DNA from: Nakamurella deserti | GTDB lineage: Bacteria; Actinomycetota; Actinomycetes; Mycobacteriales; Nakamurellaceae | DNA length: 64,000 nt | Assembly: GCF_003260015.1 (NCBI RefSeq) | Contig: NZ_QCXS01000002.1 | Coordinates: 2,480,001 to 2,544,000 of the forward strand | Reading direction: 5' to 3' | In this document: positions 54,216 to 62,771 of the stretch, piece after piece | How positions within the stretch are numbered: the stretch's first letter is position 1 | How the letters are laid out: each line of letters begins with the position of its first letter | Notes under the pieces: model-generated | The model's database searches: none | Seen by the model: only the letters and a program-made list of their open reading frames with translations | Told to the model about the DNA's origin: nothing | Made by a program: the position numbers and the translations under genes

Positions 54216-57200
54216 GTGAACGAGCACCACGGGAGAAGAACCCGGCGTTGGAAGGGGCTGCTGTCCGCTGCGGTCGCCGTGGCGGTGGTGATGACCGGCG
54301 CGGGACCCGCGGCCGCCGACCCCGACGCCGACCCGGGAACGACCGACCCACCCAAGGACTCCGCGTCGGAGACGCTGAGCAGTCACGACCTCGACCTGCT
54401 CGCCGACGCCGAGGCCAAGGGCGAGCAGCAGGTCACGCTGATCGTCGCCACCGAGAAGGGCGAGACCGCTCCGGTGGCCGACGAGATGGTCGCCCTGGGC
54501 GGGCAGGTCGCCAACCAGGTCGACGACCTCGGATACGTCCGGGTCCAGGTGCCCACCGCCGAGGTGCTCAAGGCCTCTACGGTGACCGGCGTGCTGGCGA
54601 TGGATCTCAACGAGGTCCTCATGCGGCCCAAACCCGAGCCGCAGCGCAGCGACGCCGCCGCCGGTGCGGTGGCCGCGCAGGCCGGCCCCGGGGCGGACAC
54701 CCCCGCGGACAACCCGTTCATGCCGACGGCCGAGACGGGCGCCGTCGGATTCGTCCGCGCCCACCCGGAATGGGACGGCCGCGGCGTGACCATCGGCATC
54801 ATGGATTCCGGCGTCGACCTGGACAACCCGGCACTGCAGACCACCTCGACCGGCGAGCGCAAGATCGTCGACTGGTTCACCGCCACCGACCCGGTGTTCG
54901 ACAACGACCTGACGTGGCGGCCGATGCTGACCGCCGTCAGCGGTCCCACCTTCACCTTCGGCGGCCAGCAGTGGACCGCCCCGGCCGGGGCGTACCTGGT
55001 CAACCGGTTCTCCGAGTCGATCACCGCCGGCAGCTCCCCCGGGGGCGACGTCAACCGGGACGGCGACACCACCGACCGGTTCGGGGTCCTCTACGACCCG
55101 GCCACCGGTGACGTCCGTGTCGACGTCGACCAGGACCTCGACTTCACCGACGAGGCCGTGATGCGTCCCTACGCGGAGAAGTTCGACGTCGGCCACTTCG
55201 GCACCGACGACCCCGCCACCGACGTCCGCGAGCAGATGCCGTTCACCGTCGAGGTGCGCAAGGCCGTCAGCCTGGCGCCGTACAACCTCCCCGGCACGGC
55301 CGACTTCGTCAACATCGGGATCATCGAGGACGAGCACGGCTCGCACGTCGCCGGCATCACCGCCGCCAACGACATGCTCGGCAACCCGAACCTCGACGGC
55401 GCCGCCCCCGGGGCCACGATCGTCTCCGCCCGGGCCTGCAGCTGGGGCGGTGGCTGCACCGCCGCCGCGCTGACCGACGGCATGGTCGAACTCGTGCGCA
55501 ACCGCAAGGTCGACGTGGTGAACATGTCCATCGGCGGCCTGCCCGCGCTCAACGACGGCAACAACGCCCGGTCGCTGCTCTACACCCGGTTGATCGACGA
55601 CTACGGCGTCCAGCTGTTCATCTCGGCCGGCAACTCCGGCCCCGGCGTCAACACCATCGGCGATCCCTCGGTGGCCTCCGACGTGGTCAGCGTCGCCGCC
55701 GGCATCAGCCGGAAGACCTGGCTGGCCAACTACGGGTCGGTGGTGCGCACCAGCTACGGGATGTTCAACTTCTCCTCCCGGGGACCGCGCGAGGACGGCG
55801 GCTTCAAGCCCAACCTGACCGCGCCGGGCTCGGCGATCTCCACCACCCCGCTCTGGCAGCCCGGTGGCCCGGTCCCCCAGGCCGGCTATCCGCTGCCGCC
55901 GGGATACCAGATGCTCAACGGCACCTCGATGGCCTCCCCGCAGGCCGCGGGAGGCGCCGCACTGCTGCTGTCGGCCGCGCGCGCGACCGACCGGGGGATC
56001 ACCCCCGCCCAGCTGCGCCGGGCGCTGTACTCCTCGGCGACCTTCATCAAGGGCGTCCAGGCCGCCGCCCAGGGCAACGGCCGGATGAACGTGAACAAGG
56101 CGTGGCGGCTGCTCGCCCGCGACGTCGAGGTCCCGGAGTACACCTCCTCCGCGCCCGTCTGCACCCCGCTGTCGGGATCGCTGGCGACCCCGGACCGCGG
56201 ACAGGGCATCTACAACCGCTGCGCCGCCGGTGCGGGCGGCCTGGCGGCCGGCACGGCGCAGACCTACACGGTCACCGTCACCCGGACCGTCGGAAAGCCC
56301 GGCAGCACCCGCCACACGCTGCGCTGGGTCGGCAACGACGGCACCTTCTCGTCCGCACGGACGGTCGAGCTCCCGCTGGGACAGCCGGTGGACATCCCCG
56401 TCCGGGTCGAGGGCGACGCCGGCATCCACAGCGCGTCGCTGGAGGTCGACGACTGGCGCACCCCGACGGTGGACTTCGAGATCATGAACGCCGTCCTCGT
56501 CTCGACCGCACCCACCGAACCCGCCTTCTCGGTGGTCAACCGCGGTACGGTCGACCGCAACGCCACCCGGTCGTTCCTGGTGACGGTGCCCGAGGGCGCA
56601 CCCGCGCTGCAGGTCGACCTCTCGGGCATCGCGACCGGTTCGCAGACCCGGTTCATCGCGATCAACCCGTACGGCGTGCCGGTCGAGTCGACCTCGAGCC
56701 TGGAGTGCTTCACCAACTTCTCCGACCCCGCGACCTGCAACCCGCAGGAGCGGTCGTTCAGCGAGCCGATGGCCGGGGTCTGGGAGTTCGAGGTCGAGTC
56801 CCGCCGGACGTCACCGTCGATCAACAACCCGTTCCGGCTGACCGCCCGCATCCAGGGTGTCGACGTCCAGCCGGAAGTCGTCGAGGTCGCGCAGGCCACG
56901 GTCGGCGTCGCCACCCCGGTCACCTGGAACCTGACGAACACCTTCGGCGCGGTGACCGTGCACGGCGAGGGCGGCCCGATGGGCAGCAGCGCGGCGAGCC
57001 GGCCCACCATCGCCGACGGCCAGACCCTGTCCTACGAGGTCGAGGTGCCCGCCGGCACCACCCGGCTCGACGTGGGCATCGGCGGCACCACCGATCAGAG
57101 CGCCGATCTGGACCTCACGCTGTCCCTCAACGGCGTGCAGGTGGCGCAGCAGGCGGACGGCGACTCGGAGGAGGCCGTCACGCTGGTCAACCCGGCGGCG

Positions 57201-57482
57201 GGCACCTACACCGCCGAGGTGGTCGGCTACGACGTGCCGGCCGGCACCACGGAGTTCGACTACACCGACGTCTTCTACTCCCCCACCCTCGGTGCGGTGT
57301 CGGCTCCGGCGACGGCGATCCCGCTGGCCTACGGCGCCACCGCGACCATCGAGGGTTCGGTCACGGCGAACGCCGCACCGGAGGAGGGCCGGCAGCTGTT
57401 CGGTGAGCTGCTGGTCGTCACCGACGAAGGGGCCGTGGTCGGTCGCGGTCAGGTCCGCATCGGCAGCGTGACGACGGGCTGA
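54216..57482 (+). CDS. Secreted subtilisin-like serine protease (S8), large, with TPP II-like insertion
   Basis: A 1088-residue exported protease. The signal peptide (GLLSAAVAVAVVMTGAGPAA) ends near residue 34. An inhibitor-like propeptide (LIVATEKGETAPVADEMVAL to about 135) precedes the catalytic domain. Asp 197 lies in IGIMDSGVDLD, His 374 in EDEHGSHVAGI, Ser 571 in LNGTSMASPQAAG, and the oxyanion Asn in FISAGNSGPG. The 177-residue insertion between Asp and His is far longer than in subtilisin and recalls tripeptidyl-peptidase II. Residues 600-1088 are beta-rich domains, including a pre-peptidase-like end (AGTYTAEVVGY). The GTG follows GGAGGAAAAGC. Confidence 0.9.
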   Translation: MNEHHGRRTRRWKGLLSAAVAVAVVMTGAGPAAADPDADPGTTDPPKDSASETLSSHDLDLLADAEAKGEQQVTLIVATEKGETAPVADEMVALGGQVANQVDDLGYVRVQVPTAEVLKASTVTGVLAMDLNEVLMRPKPEPQRSDAAAGAVAAQAGPGADTPADNPFMPTAETGAVGFVRAHPEWDGRGVTIGIMDSGVDLDNPALQTTSTGERKIVDWFTATDPVFDNDLTWRPMLTAVSGPTFTFGGQQWTAPAGAYLVNRFSESITAGSSPGGDVNRDGDTTDRFGVLYDPATGDVRVDVDQDLDFTDEAVMRPYAEKFDVGHFGTDDPATDVREQMPFTVEVRKAVSLAPYNLPGTADFVNIGIIEDEHGSHVAGITAANDMLGNPNLDGAAPGATIVSARACSWGGGCTAAALTDGMVELVRNRKVDVVNMSIGGLPALNDGNNARSLLYTRLIDDYGVQLFISAGNSGPGVNTIGDPSVASDVVSVAAGISRKTWLANYGSVVRTSYGMFNFSSRGPREDGGFKPNLTAPGSAISTTPLWQPGGPVPQAGYPLPPGYQMLNGTSMASPQAAGGAALLLSAARATDRGITPAQLRRALYSSATFIKGVQAAAQGNGRMNVNKAWRLLARDVEVPEYTSSAPVCTPLSGSLATPDRGQGIYNRCAAGAGGLAAGTAQTYTVTVTRTVGKPGSTRHTLRWVGNDGTFSSARTVELPLGQPVDIPVRVEGDAGIHSASLEVDDWRTPTVDFEIMNAVLVSTAPTEPAFSVVNRGTVDRNATRSFLVTVPEGAPALQVDLSGIATGSQTRFIAINPYGVPVESTSSLECFTNFSDPATCNPQERSFSEPMAGVWEFEVESRRTSPSINNPFRLTARIQGVDVQPEVVEVAQATVGVATPVTWNLTNTFGAVTVHGEGGPMGSSAASRPTIADGQTLSYEVEVPAGTTRLDVGIGGTTDQSADLDLTLSLNGVQVAQQADGDSEEAVTLVNPAAGTYTAEVVGYDVPAGTTEFDYTDVFYSPTLGAVSAPATAIPLAYGATATIEGSVTANAAPEEGRQLFGELLVVTDEGAVVGRGQVRIGSVTTG

Positions 57483-57498
57483 CCCCCGCACCGTCCGA

Positions 57499-57536
57499 AC
57501 GAACCGCGTCCCGGCATCCGCCGGGGCGCGGTTCGT
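57499..57536 (+). terminator. Hairpin terminator of the subtilase gene
   Basis: Arms ACGAACCGCG (57499-57508) and CGCGGTTCGT (57527-57536) are perfectly complementary, with an inner CCCGG/CCGGG stem. The right half is the first unit of the downstream tandem repeat. Confidence 0.75.
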
Positions 57537-57692
57537 CGTTGCGGCCCCCGATCGTCCGGAGCATGCGGCATCCGGCGGGGCCCGGTTGGTCGTCGCGGGC
57601 CCCCGATCGTCCGGAGCATGCGGCATCCGGCGGGGCCCGGTTCGTCGTCGCGGCCCCCGATCGTCCGCACGGTCCGGCGTCCGCCGGGGCGC
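57512..57692. repeat. 54-55-bp tandem repeat, three and a third copies
   Basis: Units start at 57512, 57566, 57621 and 57675 (periods 54, 55 and 54). Each has CGGCATCCG-C/G-CGGGG, a GGTTCGTCGT segment and CCCCGATCGTCCG. Copies two and three are nearly identical; the first and last differ more. The array appears to have arisen by tandem duplication of the right arm of the subtilase terminator and ends at the stop codon of the convergent lipoprotein gene. Confidence 0.9.
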
Positions 57693-58157
57693 TCAGGCGG
57701 CGGTGGCCGACGTGACCCGCAGCGGGGCGCCCTGCTGGCAGGTGGTCATCAGGTCCGGCTCGGGGCGACCGGTGACGGTCAGCCGCTGTCCGGACGCGAT
57801 CAGCTCCACGGGACCGCCGACCAGCAGGTACCCGTCCAGCAACCAGCAGTTCGCCTCGACGCCGGCGGTCGGCACACCGGTGACGGTGACGGCGGCGGCC
57901 GTTCCGACCGCGGGAGGCGACAGGGTCGGGTCCTCGATCTCGGTGCCCGGGGTCGGAACGGGAGCGGTACTCCCGGGAGCGGGGCCTGACGGCGTCGCCG
58001 GTCCGGTCGACGACGGACCCCCGGCGACCGTGCTCGTCGCCGGCGTGGGCCCGCCGGGCGTGCCCGACCCGCCCGTCGGGGTGGCGGGGGCGTTGCCGCC
58101 GCACCCGGCGAGCACCGCCGCGAGCAGCAGGGGCAGGATCACACGACTCGTCCTCAT
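57693..58157 (-). CDS. Small exported lipoprotein
   Basis: A 154-residue lipoprotein. The signal TSRVILPLLLAAVLAGC ends in a lipobox LAGC. A Pro/Thr/Ser/Gly linker (about 22-75) leads to a short beta-rich domain (VTVTGVPTAGVEANCWLLDG, LIASGQRLTVTGRPEPDL, TTCQQGAPLRVTSATA) with two further Cys that may pair. I do not recognise the domain. Its stop adjoins the tandem repeat that separates it from the subtilase. Confidence 0.8.
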   Translation of the reverse strand: MRTSRVILPLLLAAVLAGCGGNAPATPTGGSGTPGGPTPATSTVAGGPSSTGPATPSGPAPGSTAPVPTPGTEIEDPTLSPPAVGTAAAVTVTGVPTAGVEANCWLLDGYLLVGGPVELIASGQRLTVTGRPEPDLMTTCQQGAPLRVTSATAA

Positions 58158-58207
58158 GTCTGCTCCGACGGTACGCAGCCGTCCCGCGGTTGCACGCTCC
58201 GGGCCGG

Positions 58208-58942
58208 TCAGGAATGGTTCTCGGTCGCGCTGATCTGCACGGCCAGGTCGGCCGGGGCCAGGTCGGCGTCACGGAAGGCGTCGGTGAGCGGCAGCGACAC
58301 GTGCAGGTCGGTGCCCACGCAGATCTCCAGGGTGCCGCGGGCCAGCAGGTAGTCCAGCACGTGGCCGCCCTTCGCCCGGGCCGCGTCCAGGAAGTGCACG
58401 TGACCGCCCGGCACACCGATGCCCTGCTCGTACAGCGGCGTCCGGAAGCCGGCCACGACCCCGCTGACGTCGGTGAACGTCACCACCGGCTCGCCCCGGG
58501 TGGCGGCCGTCAGCGGCGGGTAGGGCCGGGTCTGCCGGGCGGCCGTACGGGTGCGGACCCAGGAGAAGTCCCCGGTGATCCGGATCGCGTAGCAGTAGTT
58601 CTCCGACCGGACGAGGTCGTGGATGATCTCGACGACCTGCTCCCGGGTCCGGTCGGGGGGCAGCGCCGTGGTGACGTGCGGCTGGAAGCGGGTGAGCACG
58701 GCGAAGGGCGTGCGGGCGTCCGGTGCGGCGACGGTCGCCTCCCCGGACCCGCGCAGCTGGTGGCACACGCCGTCCAGCACGACCATCTCCCCGTCCAGCG
58801 CGTTGAACGTGCCGAGCCCGAAGTCGCCGTGCCGCAGCAGTTCCGCGACCGTCATCTCACCGTCGTAGACGCCGTCGAGCAGCGCGCTCATCAGACTGGT
58901 CTGGAAGATCGGGTGCCGGACGGGGGTCGTCATGGTCGTCAT
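58208..58942 (-). CDS. budA: Alpha-acetolactate decarboxylase
   Basis: A 244-residue enzyme turning acetolactate into acetoin (EC 4.1.1.5). HPIFQTSLMSALLDGVYDGE, LLRHGDFGLGTFNALDGEMV and LDGVCHQLRGSGEATVA are characteristic. The zinc ligands lie in GGHVHFLD (two His) with a downstream His in GTDLHVSLP. YPPLTAATRGEPVVTF is also conserved. Two starts compete, ATG 58942 and ATG 58933; GAGG favours the second slightly. No acetolactate synthase or acetoin reductase is adjacent, so it may serve overflow metabolism or acetolactate balance of valine synthesis. Confidence 0.93.
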   Translation of the reverse strand: MTTMTTPVRHPIFQTSLMSALLDGVYDGEMTVAELLRHGDFGLGTFNALDGEMVVLDGVCHQLRGSGEATVAAPDARTPFAVLTRFQPHVTTALPPDRTREQVVEIIHDLVRSENYCYAIRITGDFSWVRTRTAARQTRPYPPLTAATRGEPVVTFTDVSGVVAGFRTPLYEQGIGVPGGHVHFLDAARAKGGHVLDYLLARGTLEICVGTDLHVSLPLTDAFRDADLAPADLAVQISATENHS

Positions 58943-59057
58943 CCTCGCCGACGGCTGCCGCACCCGGGCGGAATCCGCGGATCCCGCGGGTTCCGGCGGA
59001 TCCCGCGGATCTCCGGGGCGCACCCACGGACGGGTCGTGATCTGACACGATGCTGCG

Positions 59058-60827
59058 GTGAGGGACGCCGGGCTGCGACGCGCCTCCGGCGGGCGCAGCC
59101 TGCGGCTCGCGGTGGGTCTCACCGTGGTGGCCACGGTGGTGCTGGCCGGCGTCGAGACCGTCCTGCTGGTCGCGGTGGGCGGCCCGACGGCCGTCCTGCT
59201 GATGTTCCCGGCCACCGGCCTCGTCTACACCGGGGTCGGCGCCCTCGCCTGGGTCCGCCGACCCGCCAACCGCACCGGGCCGCTGTTCGTCGTCGGCGGT
59301 CTCGTCTGGCTGGGGGCGGGCCTGCTCAACACTGCACCGCCGCCGCTCGTCGCCGTCGGGCAGATCATGGCGACCGTGCCGCTGGCGATCGTGCTGCACG
59401 CGCTGCTGGCCTTTCCGTCCGGGCGGGTCGGGAGCGGTCTGCCGGCCACGCTGGTGGTCGCCGGCTACCTGACCACCGTCGTCGGGCAGGCGCCCCTCTA
59501 CCTGTTCGGCGGTCCCGACGGGGGCGCCGGCGGGCCGCTGGTCGTCGCGGACCGACCGGAGCTCGTCGCTGTCGGCCAGCAGGTGCAGGCGGGCATCGCG
59601 GCGGTGCTGATCGCGGTGACGTCGGTGCTGCTGGTGCGGCGGCTGGTGCGCGGCGACCTCGCCCACCGCCGGGTGCTCGGTCCGCTGTACGGCTTCGGCG
59701 TCTTCGCCGTCGTCGGGGTCACCGCGTCCGTGAACGTCCTCGCCCGGTTCGTCGAGCTGGACCCGCTGGTCGTGCCGGTCGTGCAGATCGCGGTGCTGGC
59801 CGGTGTCCCCGTCGCCTTCGTCGCCGCCGTGCTCCGGGGTGGGTTCTCCCGGACCGCGGGGCTCGAGGAACTGGGGGTCTGGCTGGGTAGCCACCGGGCC
59901 GCCCGCGACGACCTCGGCGCCACCCTGGCCCGGGCCCTCGGTGACCCCGGTGCGACCCTGCTGTACCGCGTCGAGTCCGGCGACGGGCGCCCCGACTGGT
60001 GGGCCGACGGCGACGGAACGCCGGTCACCGTCGACGACGACGGCCGCCACCGCACGGTGCCGGTCGTGCTCGACGGGGAGCGGATCGCCGCCATCCGCTA
60101 CGACGCGGCGCTCATCCGCGACCCCGCCGAGGTGCGCGCGGTCGGTCGGGTGGCCGCCATCGCTATCGGCCACGAACGGCTCACCACACAGCTGCTGGCG
60201 ACCCGGGAACAGCTGCTCACCTCCCGGCGGCGGCTGGTGGAGGCCGGTGACCAGGAGCGGCGGCGGCTCGCCCGCGACCTGCACGACCGCCTGCAGAACC
60301 GGTTGGTGCTGCTCGGGCTGCAGGTCGGCGGGCGCCTCGCCGCCCCCGCACACCACGACGACCCGGTGCTGCTGGAGCTGCGCCGCGGGCTCGACGAGGC
60401 CATCACCGAGCTGCGGCTGCTGGTGCAGGGGGTGCTGCCGGCGGTGCTGATCGAGCGGGGCCTGTACGCGGCGCTGGAGTCGATGGCCGACCGCTGCCCC
60501 ATTCCCACCACGGTCGAGATCGGCGGCGCGACCGACGGCCGGTTGCCGACCGCGGTCGAGACGACCGCCTACCACGTGGTCTCCGAAGCCCTCACCAACG
60601 CGGTCAAGCACTCGGCGGCGGGAGCGGTCGACGTCCGGGTGCGACGGACCGCGGACCGGCTGCACATCCTCGTCGCCGACGACGGCGTCGGCGGCGCCGT
60701 CGCCAACGGCGGCGTCGGGCTGGCCGGGATGGCCGACCGGGTCGCGGCCCTCCGGGGCACCCTGACGGTCGACAGCGCTCCGGGTACCGGCACCCGGCTC
60801 ACCGTGGAGATGCCGTGCGGGTGGTGA
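59058..60827 (+). CDS. Sensor histidine kinase, NarL-partner type
   Basis: A 589-residue membrane sensor. Residues 15-270 hold about seven or eight membrane helices. A short GAF-like or degenerate region follows (GVWLGSHRAARDDLGATLAR to about 375). The HisKA_3 box is EAGDQERRRLARDLHDRLQN (phospho-His in DLHD near 414). The HATPase domain has AYHVVSEALTNAVKHSAAGA (N box), VADDGVGG (G1) and GVGLAGMADRVAALRGTLTV (G2). It starts at a GTG. The kinase end overlaps the response regulator start by 13 bases. The signal is unknown. Confidence 0.9.
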   Translation: MRDAGLRRASGGRSLRLAVGLTVVATVVLAGVETVLLVAVGGPTAVLLMFPATGLVYTGVGALAWVRRPANRTGPLFVVGGLVWLGAGLLNTAPPPLVAVGQIMATVPLAIVLHALLAFPSGRVGSGLPATLVVAGYLTTVVGQAPLYLFGGPDGGAGGPLVVADRPELVAVGQQVQAGIAAVLIAVTSVLLVRRLVRGDLAHRRVLGPLYGFGVFAVVGVTASVNVLARFVELDPLVVPVVQIAVLAGVPVAFVAAVLRGGFSRTAGLEELGVWLGSHRAARDDLGATLARALGDPGATLLYRVESGDGRPDWWADGDGTPVTVDDDGRHRTVPVVLDGERIAAIRYDAALIRDPAEVRAVGRVAAIAIGHERLTTQLLATREQLLTSRRRLVEAGDQERRRLARDLHDRLQNRLVLLGLQVGGRLAAPAHHDDPVLLELRRGLDEAITELRLLVQGVLPAVLIERGLYAALESMADRCPIPTTVEIGGATDGRLPTAVETTAYHVVSEALTNAVKHSAAGAVDVRVRRTADRLHILVADDGVGGAVANGGVGLAGMADRVAALRGTLTVDSAPGTGTRLTVEMPCGW

Positions 60828-61501
60828 TCGGCGAGGACGAGGCCCTGCTCCGGGCCGGGCTCGAGGTGTTGCTGGGGCAGGACGGGTTCGAGGTGGTGGC
60901 GACCGCGGCGGACGCCGACGAGCTGATCGTCCTCAGCCGCCGGTTCCGGCCGGACCTGGTGCTCACCGACATCCGGATGCCGCCCACCCACACCGACGAC
61001 GGTCTGCGCGCCGCCACGGCGATCCGCCGCGTCCTGCCCGGCACGGCGGTGGTCGTGCTGTCCCAGCACGTCGAGCAGCGGTACGCCGTCGAGCTGGTGG
61101 GCGACGACCCGGCGGGGGTGGGCTACCTGCTCAAGCAGCGTGTCCTCGACGTCCCCGCCTTCGTGCAGGCGCTGCGGCGGGTCGCCGACGGCGGCACCGC
61201 GCTGGACCCGGAGGTGGTGGCCGCGATGATGACCCGCACCCGGCGCGACCCCGACCCGCTGGAGCGGCTGAGCCCCCGCCGCCGGGAGGTGCTGGCGCTG
61301 ATCGCGGAGGGCCGCACCAACCTCGCCATCGCCCGGCGGCTCGGCATCTCCGAGAAGTCGGTGGTGGCTCACGCGTCGGCGATCTACGACATCCTCGGGC
61401 TGGCGCCCGGCGGCGACGACCACCGCCGGGTGCTCGCGACGATCCGCCACCTCGATCGCCGACCGCCGCCACCGACCGGGGGTGGCACGATGCGGCCATG
61501 A
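60815..61501 (+). CDS. NarL/LuxR-family response regulator
   Basis: A 228-residue DNA-binding partner of the upstream kinase. The receiver domain (1-120) has acidic residues GEDEAL, the phospho-Asp in PDLVLTDIRMPP (near 52), VVVLSQHV, and Lys in YLLKQRV. The LuxR-type HTH (about 150-210) is LSPRRREVLALIAEGRTNLA and RLGISEKSVVAHASAIYDIL, where VVAHASAI replaces the usual VxxHxxxI pattern closely. A GTG at 60815 lies inside the kinase gene. Its stop overlaps the HIT ATG. Confidence 0.92.
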   Translation: MRVVIGEDEALLRAGLEVLLGQDGFEVVATAADADELIVLSRRFRPDLVLTDIRMPPTHTDDGLRAATAIRRVLPGTAVVVLSQHVEQRYAVELVGDDPAGVGYLLKQRVLDVPAFVQALRRVADGGTALDPEVVAAMMTRTRRDPDPLERLSPRRREVLALIAEGRTNLAIARRLGISEKSVVAHASAIYDILGLAPGGDDHRRVLATIRHLDRRPPPPTGGGTMRP

Positions 61502-61962
61502 CGACCGACCCCGGAACCCCCGAACCGTCCTGCCTGTTCTGCCGCATCGTGGCCGGTGACGAGCCCGCGCACCTGGTCTGGTCCGACGACCACACGGTGG
61601 CGTTCCTGGACACCCGGCCGCTGTTCCCCGGCCACGTGCTCGTCGTGCCCCGGCGCCACCACGTGACCCTCGCCGACCTCCCCGCGGAGCTGCTCGCCCC
61701 GCTGTTCGGGCGGGCCCGGCTCGTCTCCGCGGCGCTGCCGGCGGCACTGGGCGCCGAGGGGAGCTTCGTGGCGATGAACAACACGGTCAGCCAGAGCGTC
61801 CCGCACCTGCACGTCCACGTCGTCCCCCGGACCCGCGGCGACGGCCTTCGCGGCTTCTTCTGGCCGCGCACCCGGTACCCGGACGACGCGGCCGCGGCCG
61901 CCGTCGCCACCGCGATCCGGGACGCCGTCGGCGCACCGGCCGCCCCGGCCGCCCCGGCCTGA
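61498..61962 (+). CDS. HIT-family hydrolase
   Basis: A 154-residue histidine-triad protein acting on nucleotide phosphoramidates or dinucleoside polyphosphates. CLFCRIVAGDEPAHLVWSDD with the CxFC start, AFLDTRPLFPGHVLVVPRRH, and the active triad VPHLHVHVVPR (HxHxH) are all present. It overlaps the response regulator stop (ATGA), so it is co-expressed with the two-component system, an unexplained but repeated type of coupling. A terminal Ala/Pro stretch (APAAPAAPA) is added. Confidence 0.93.
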   Translation: MTTDPGTPEPSCLFCRIVAGDEPAHLVWSDDHTVAFLDTRPLFPGHVLVVPRRHHVTLADLPAELLAPLFGRARLVSAALPAALGAEGSFVAMNNTVSQSVPHLHVHVVPRTRGDGLRGFFWPRTRYPDDAAAAAVATAIRDAVGAPAAPAAPA

Positions 61963-62188
61963 CCGACGCGCACTCCCCGGCTGGGATGACGGCGCCGGCC
62001 CGATCCTCACCTGCGGTGACGGCGCTCCGGTCGGCCTTTCGACCGTTCGTGCCGACCGGCCGCGCGGAAGGGGTGCATCCGCCGCCGTTGCGCGGGATCG
62101 CCGACGGACCCGGGATACTGGACGGGATCCGATCGATCACCGGTCACCCCGGTCGGACGACGCGCCACGTGCACAGACAGGAGCCGCG

Positions 62189-62701
62189 ATGCACCGCCGC
62201 CCGCTGTGCCCGGTGCCCCGGCGCGGGGTCGTCGGCGTCCTGCTGGCGGCGCTGACCCTGACGGCATGCGCCGCCGCCGACCGGACCGGATCGCGCTCGA
62301 CCGCGTCCGCGGTGGTGACGGAGGTGCCCGCCGACGTGGCGGCGTCGGGTGGCACCGCGCCGACCGACGACGTGCAGACGTCCGGACCGGTGACGCAGTC
62401 CACCGCGCTGCCGACGGGATGGCCGCCGGGGCTGACGTTCCCCGAGGGGACGACGATCACGTGGTCGACCACCGACGACACCGGTATGTCCGTCCTGTTC
62501 GACGCTCCGCAGGATCTGGCCACCCTGCGGTCGTACTTCGACGGGGTGGTCACCGCGCTGGGGTACGAGCGCAAGACCGACGAGGGCTTCGTCGACATGC
62601 TGTCCACGTCCTGGGCGGCCGACGGCGTCACCGTCTCGGTGACCGCGACGCCCGTCGACGGCCGCACGTCCGGCGTCCTGCAGGTGCAGCCCGACGCGTG
62701 A
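62189..62701 (+). CDS. Exported lipoprotein, unknown function
   Basis: A 170-residue protein with signal RRGVVGVLLAALTLTAC and lipobox LTAC. A Thr/Ser/Ala linker (about 30-72) is followed by a compact domain LPTGWPPGLTFPEGTTITWS, LFDAPQDLATLRSYFDGVVT, LGYERKTDEG, SVTATPVDGRTSGVLQVQP. The pattern of a helix 'DLATLRSYFDGVVTALGY' resembles small actinobacterial secreted proteins. GAGCC precedes the ATG. Bases 61963-62188 before it hold no gene. Confidence 0.8.
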   Translation: MHRRPLCPVPRRGVVGVLLAALTLTACAAADRTGSRSTASAVVTEVPADVAASGGTAPTDDVQTSGPVTQSTALPTGWPPGLTFPEGTTITWSTTDDTGMSVLFDAPQDLATLRSYFDGVVTALGYERKTDEGFVDMLSTSWAADGVTVSVTATPVDGRTSGVLQVQPDA

Positions 62702-62771
62702 CCCGCGGAACCGGTGGCGGCACCCCGTCCGATCACCCCATCCGATCCGGGCGCGGCTCCGAAGGGCTCTG

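Noticed and set aside
53829-56429. 866-codon open frame antisense to the serine hydrolase end and subtilase
   Set aside because: No motif and low complexity; the subtilase triad is on the plus strand.
57512-57692. Possible CRISPR array or coding repeat
   Set aside because: Units are directly adjacent with no spacers, periods are 54 and 55 so frame is not kept, and translated text is not protein-like.
58965-59010. Cluster of CGCGGATCCCGCGG-like palindromes before the histidine kinase as an operator
   Set aside because: Overlapping short palindromes made only of GC-rich BamHI-like text; no consistent spacing, and more likely a compositional hairpin.
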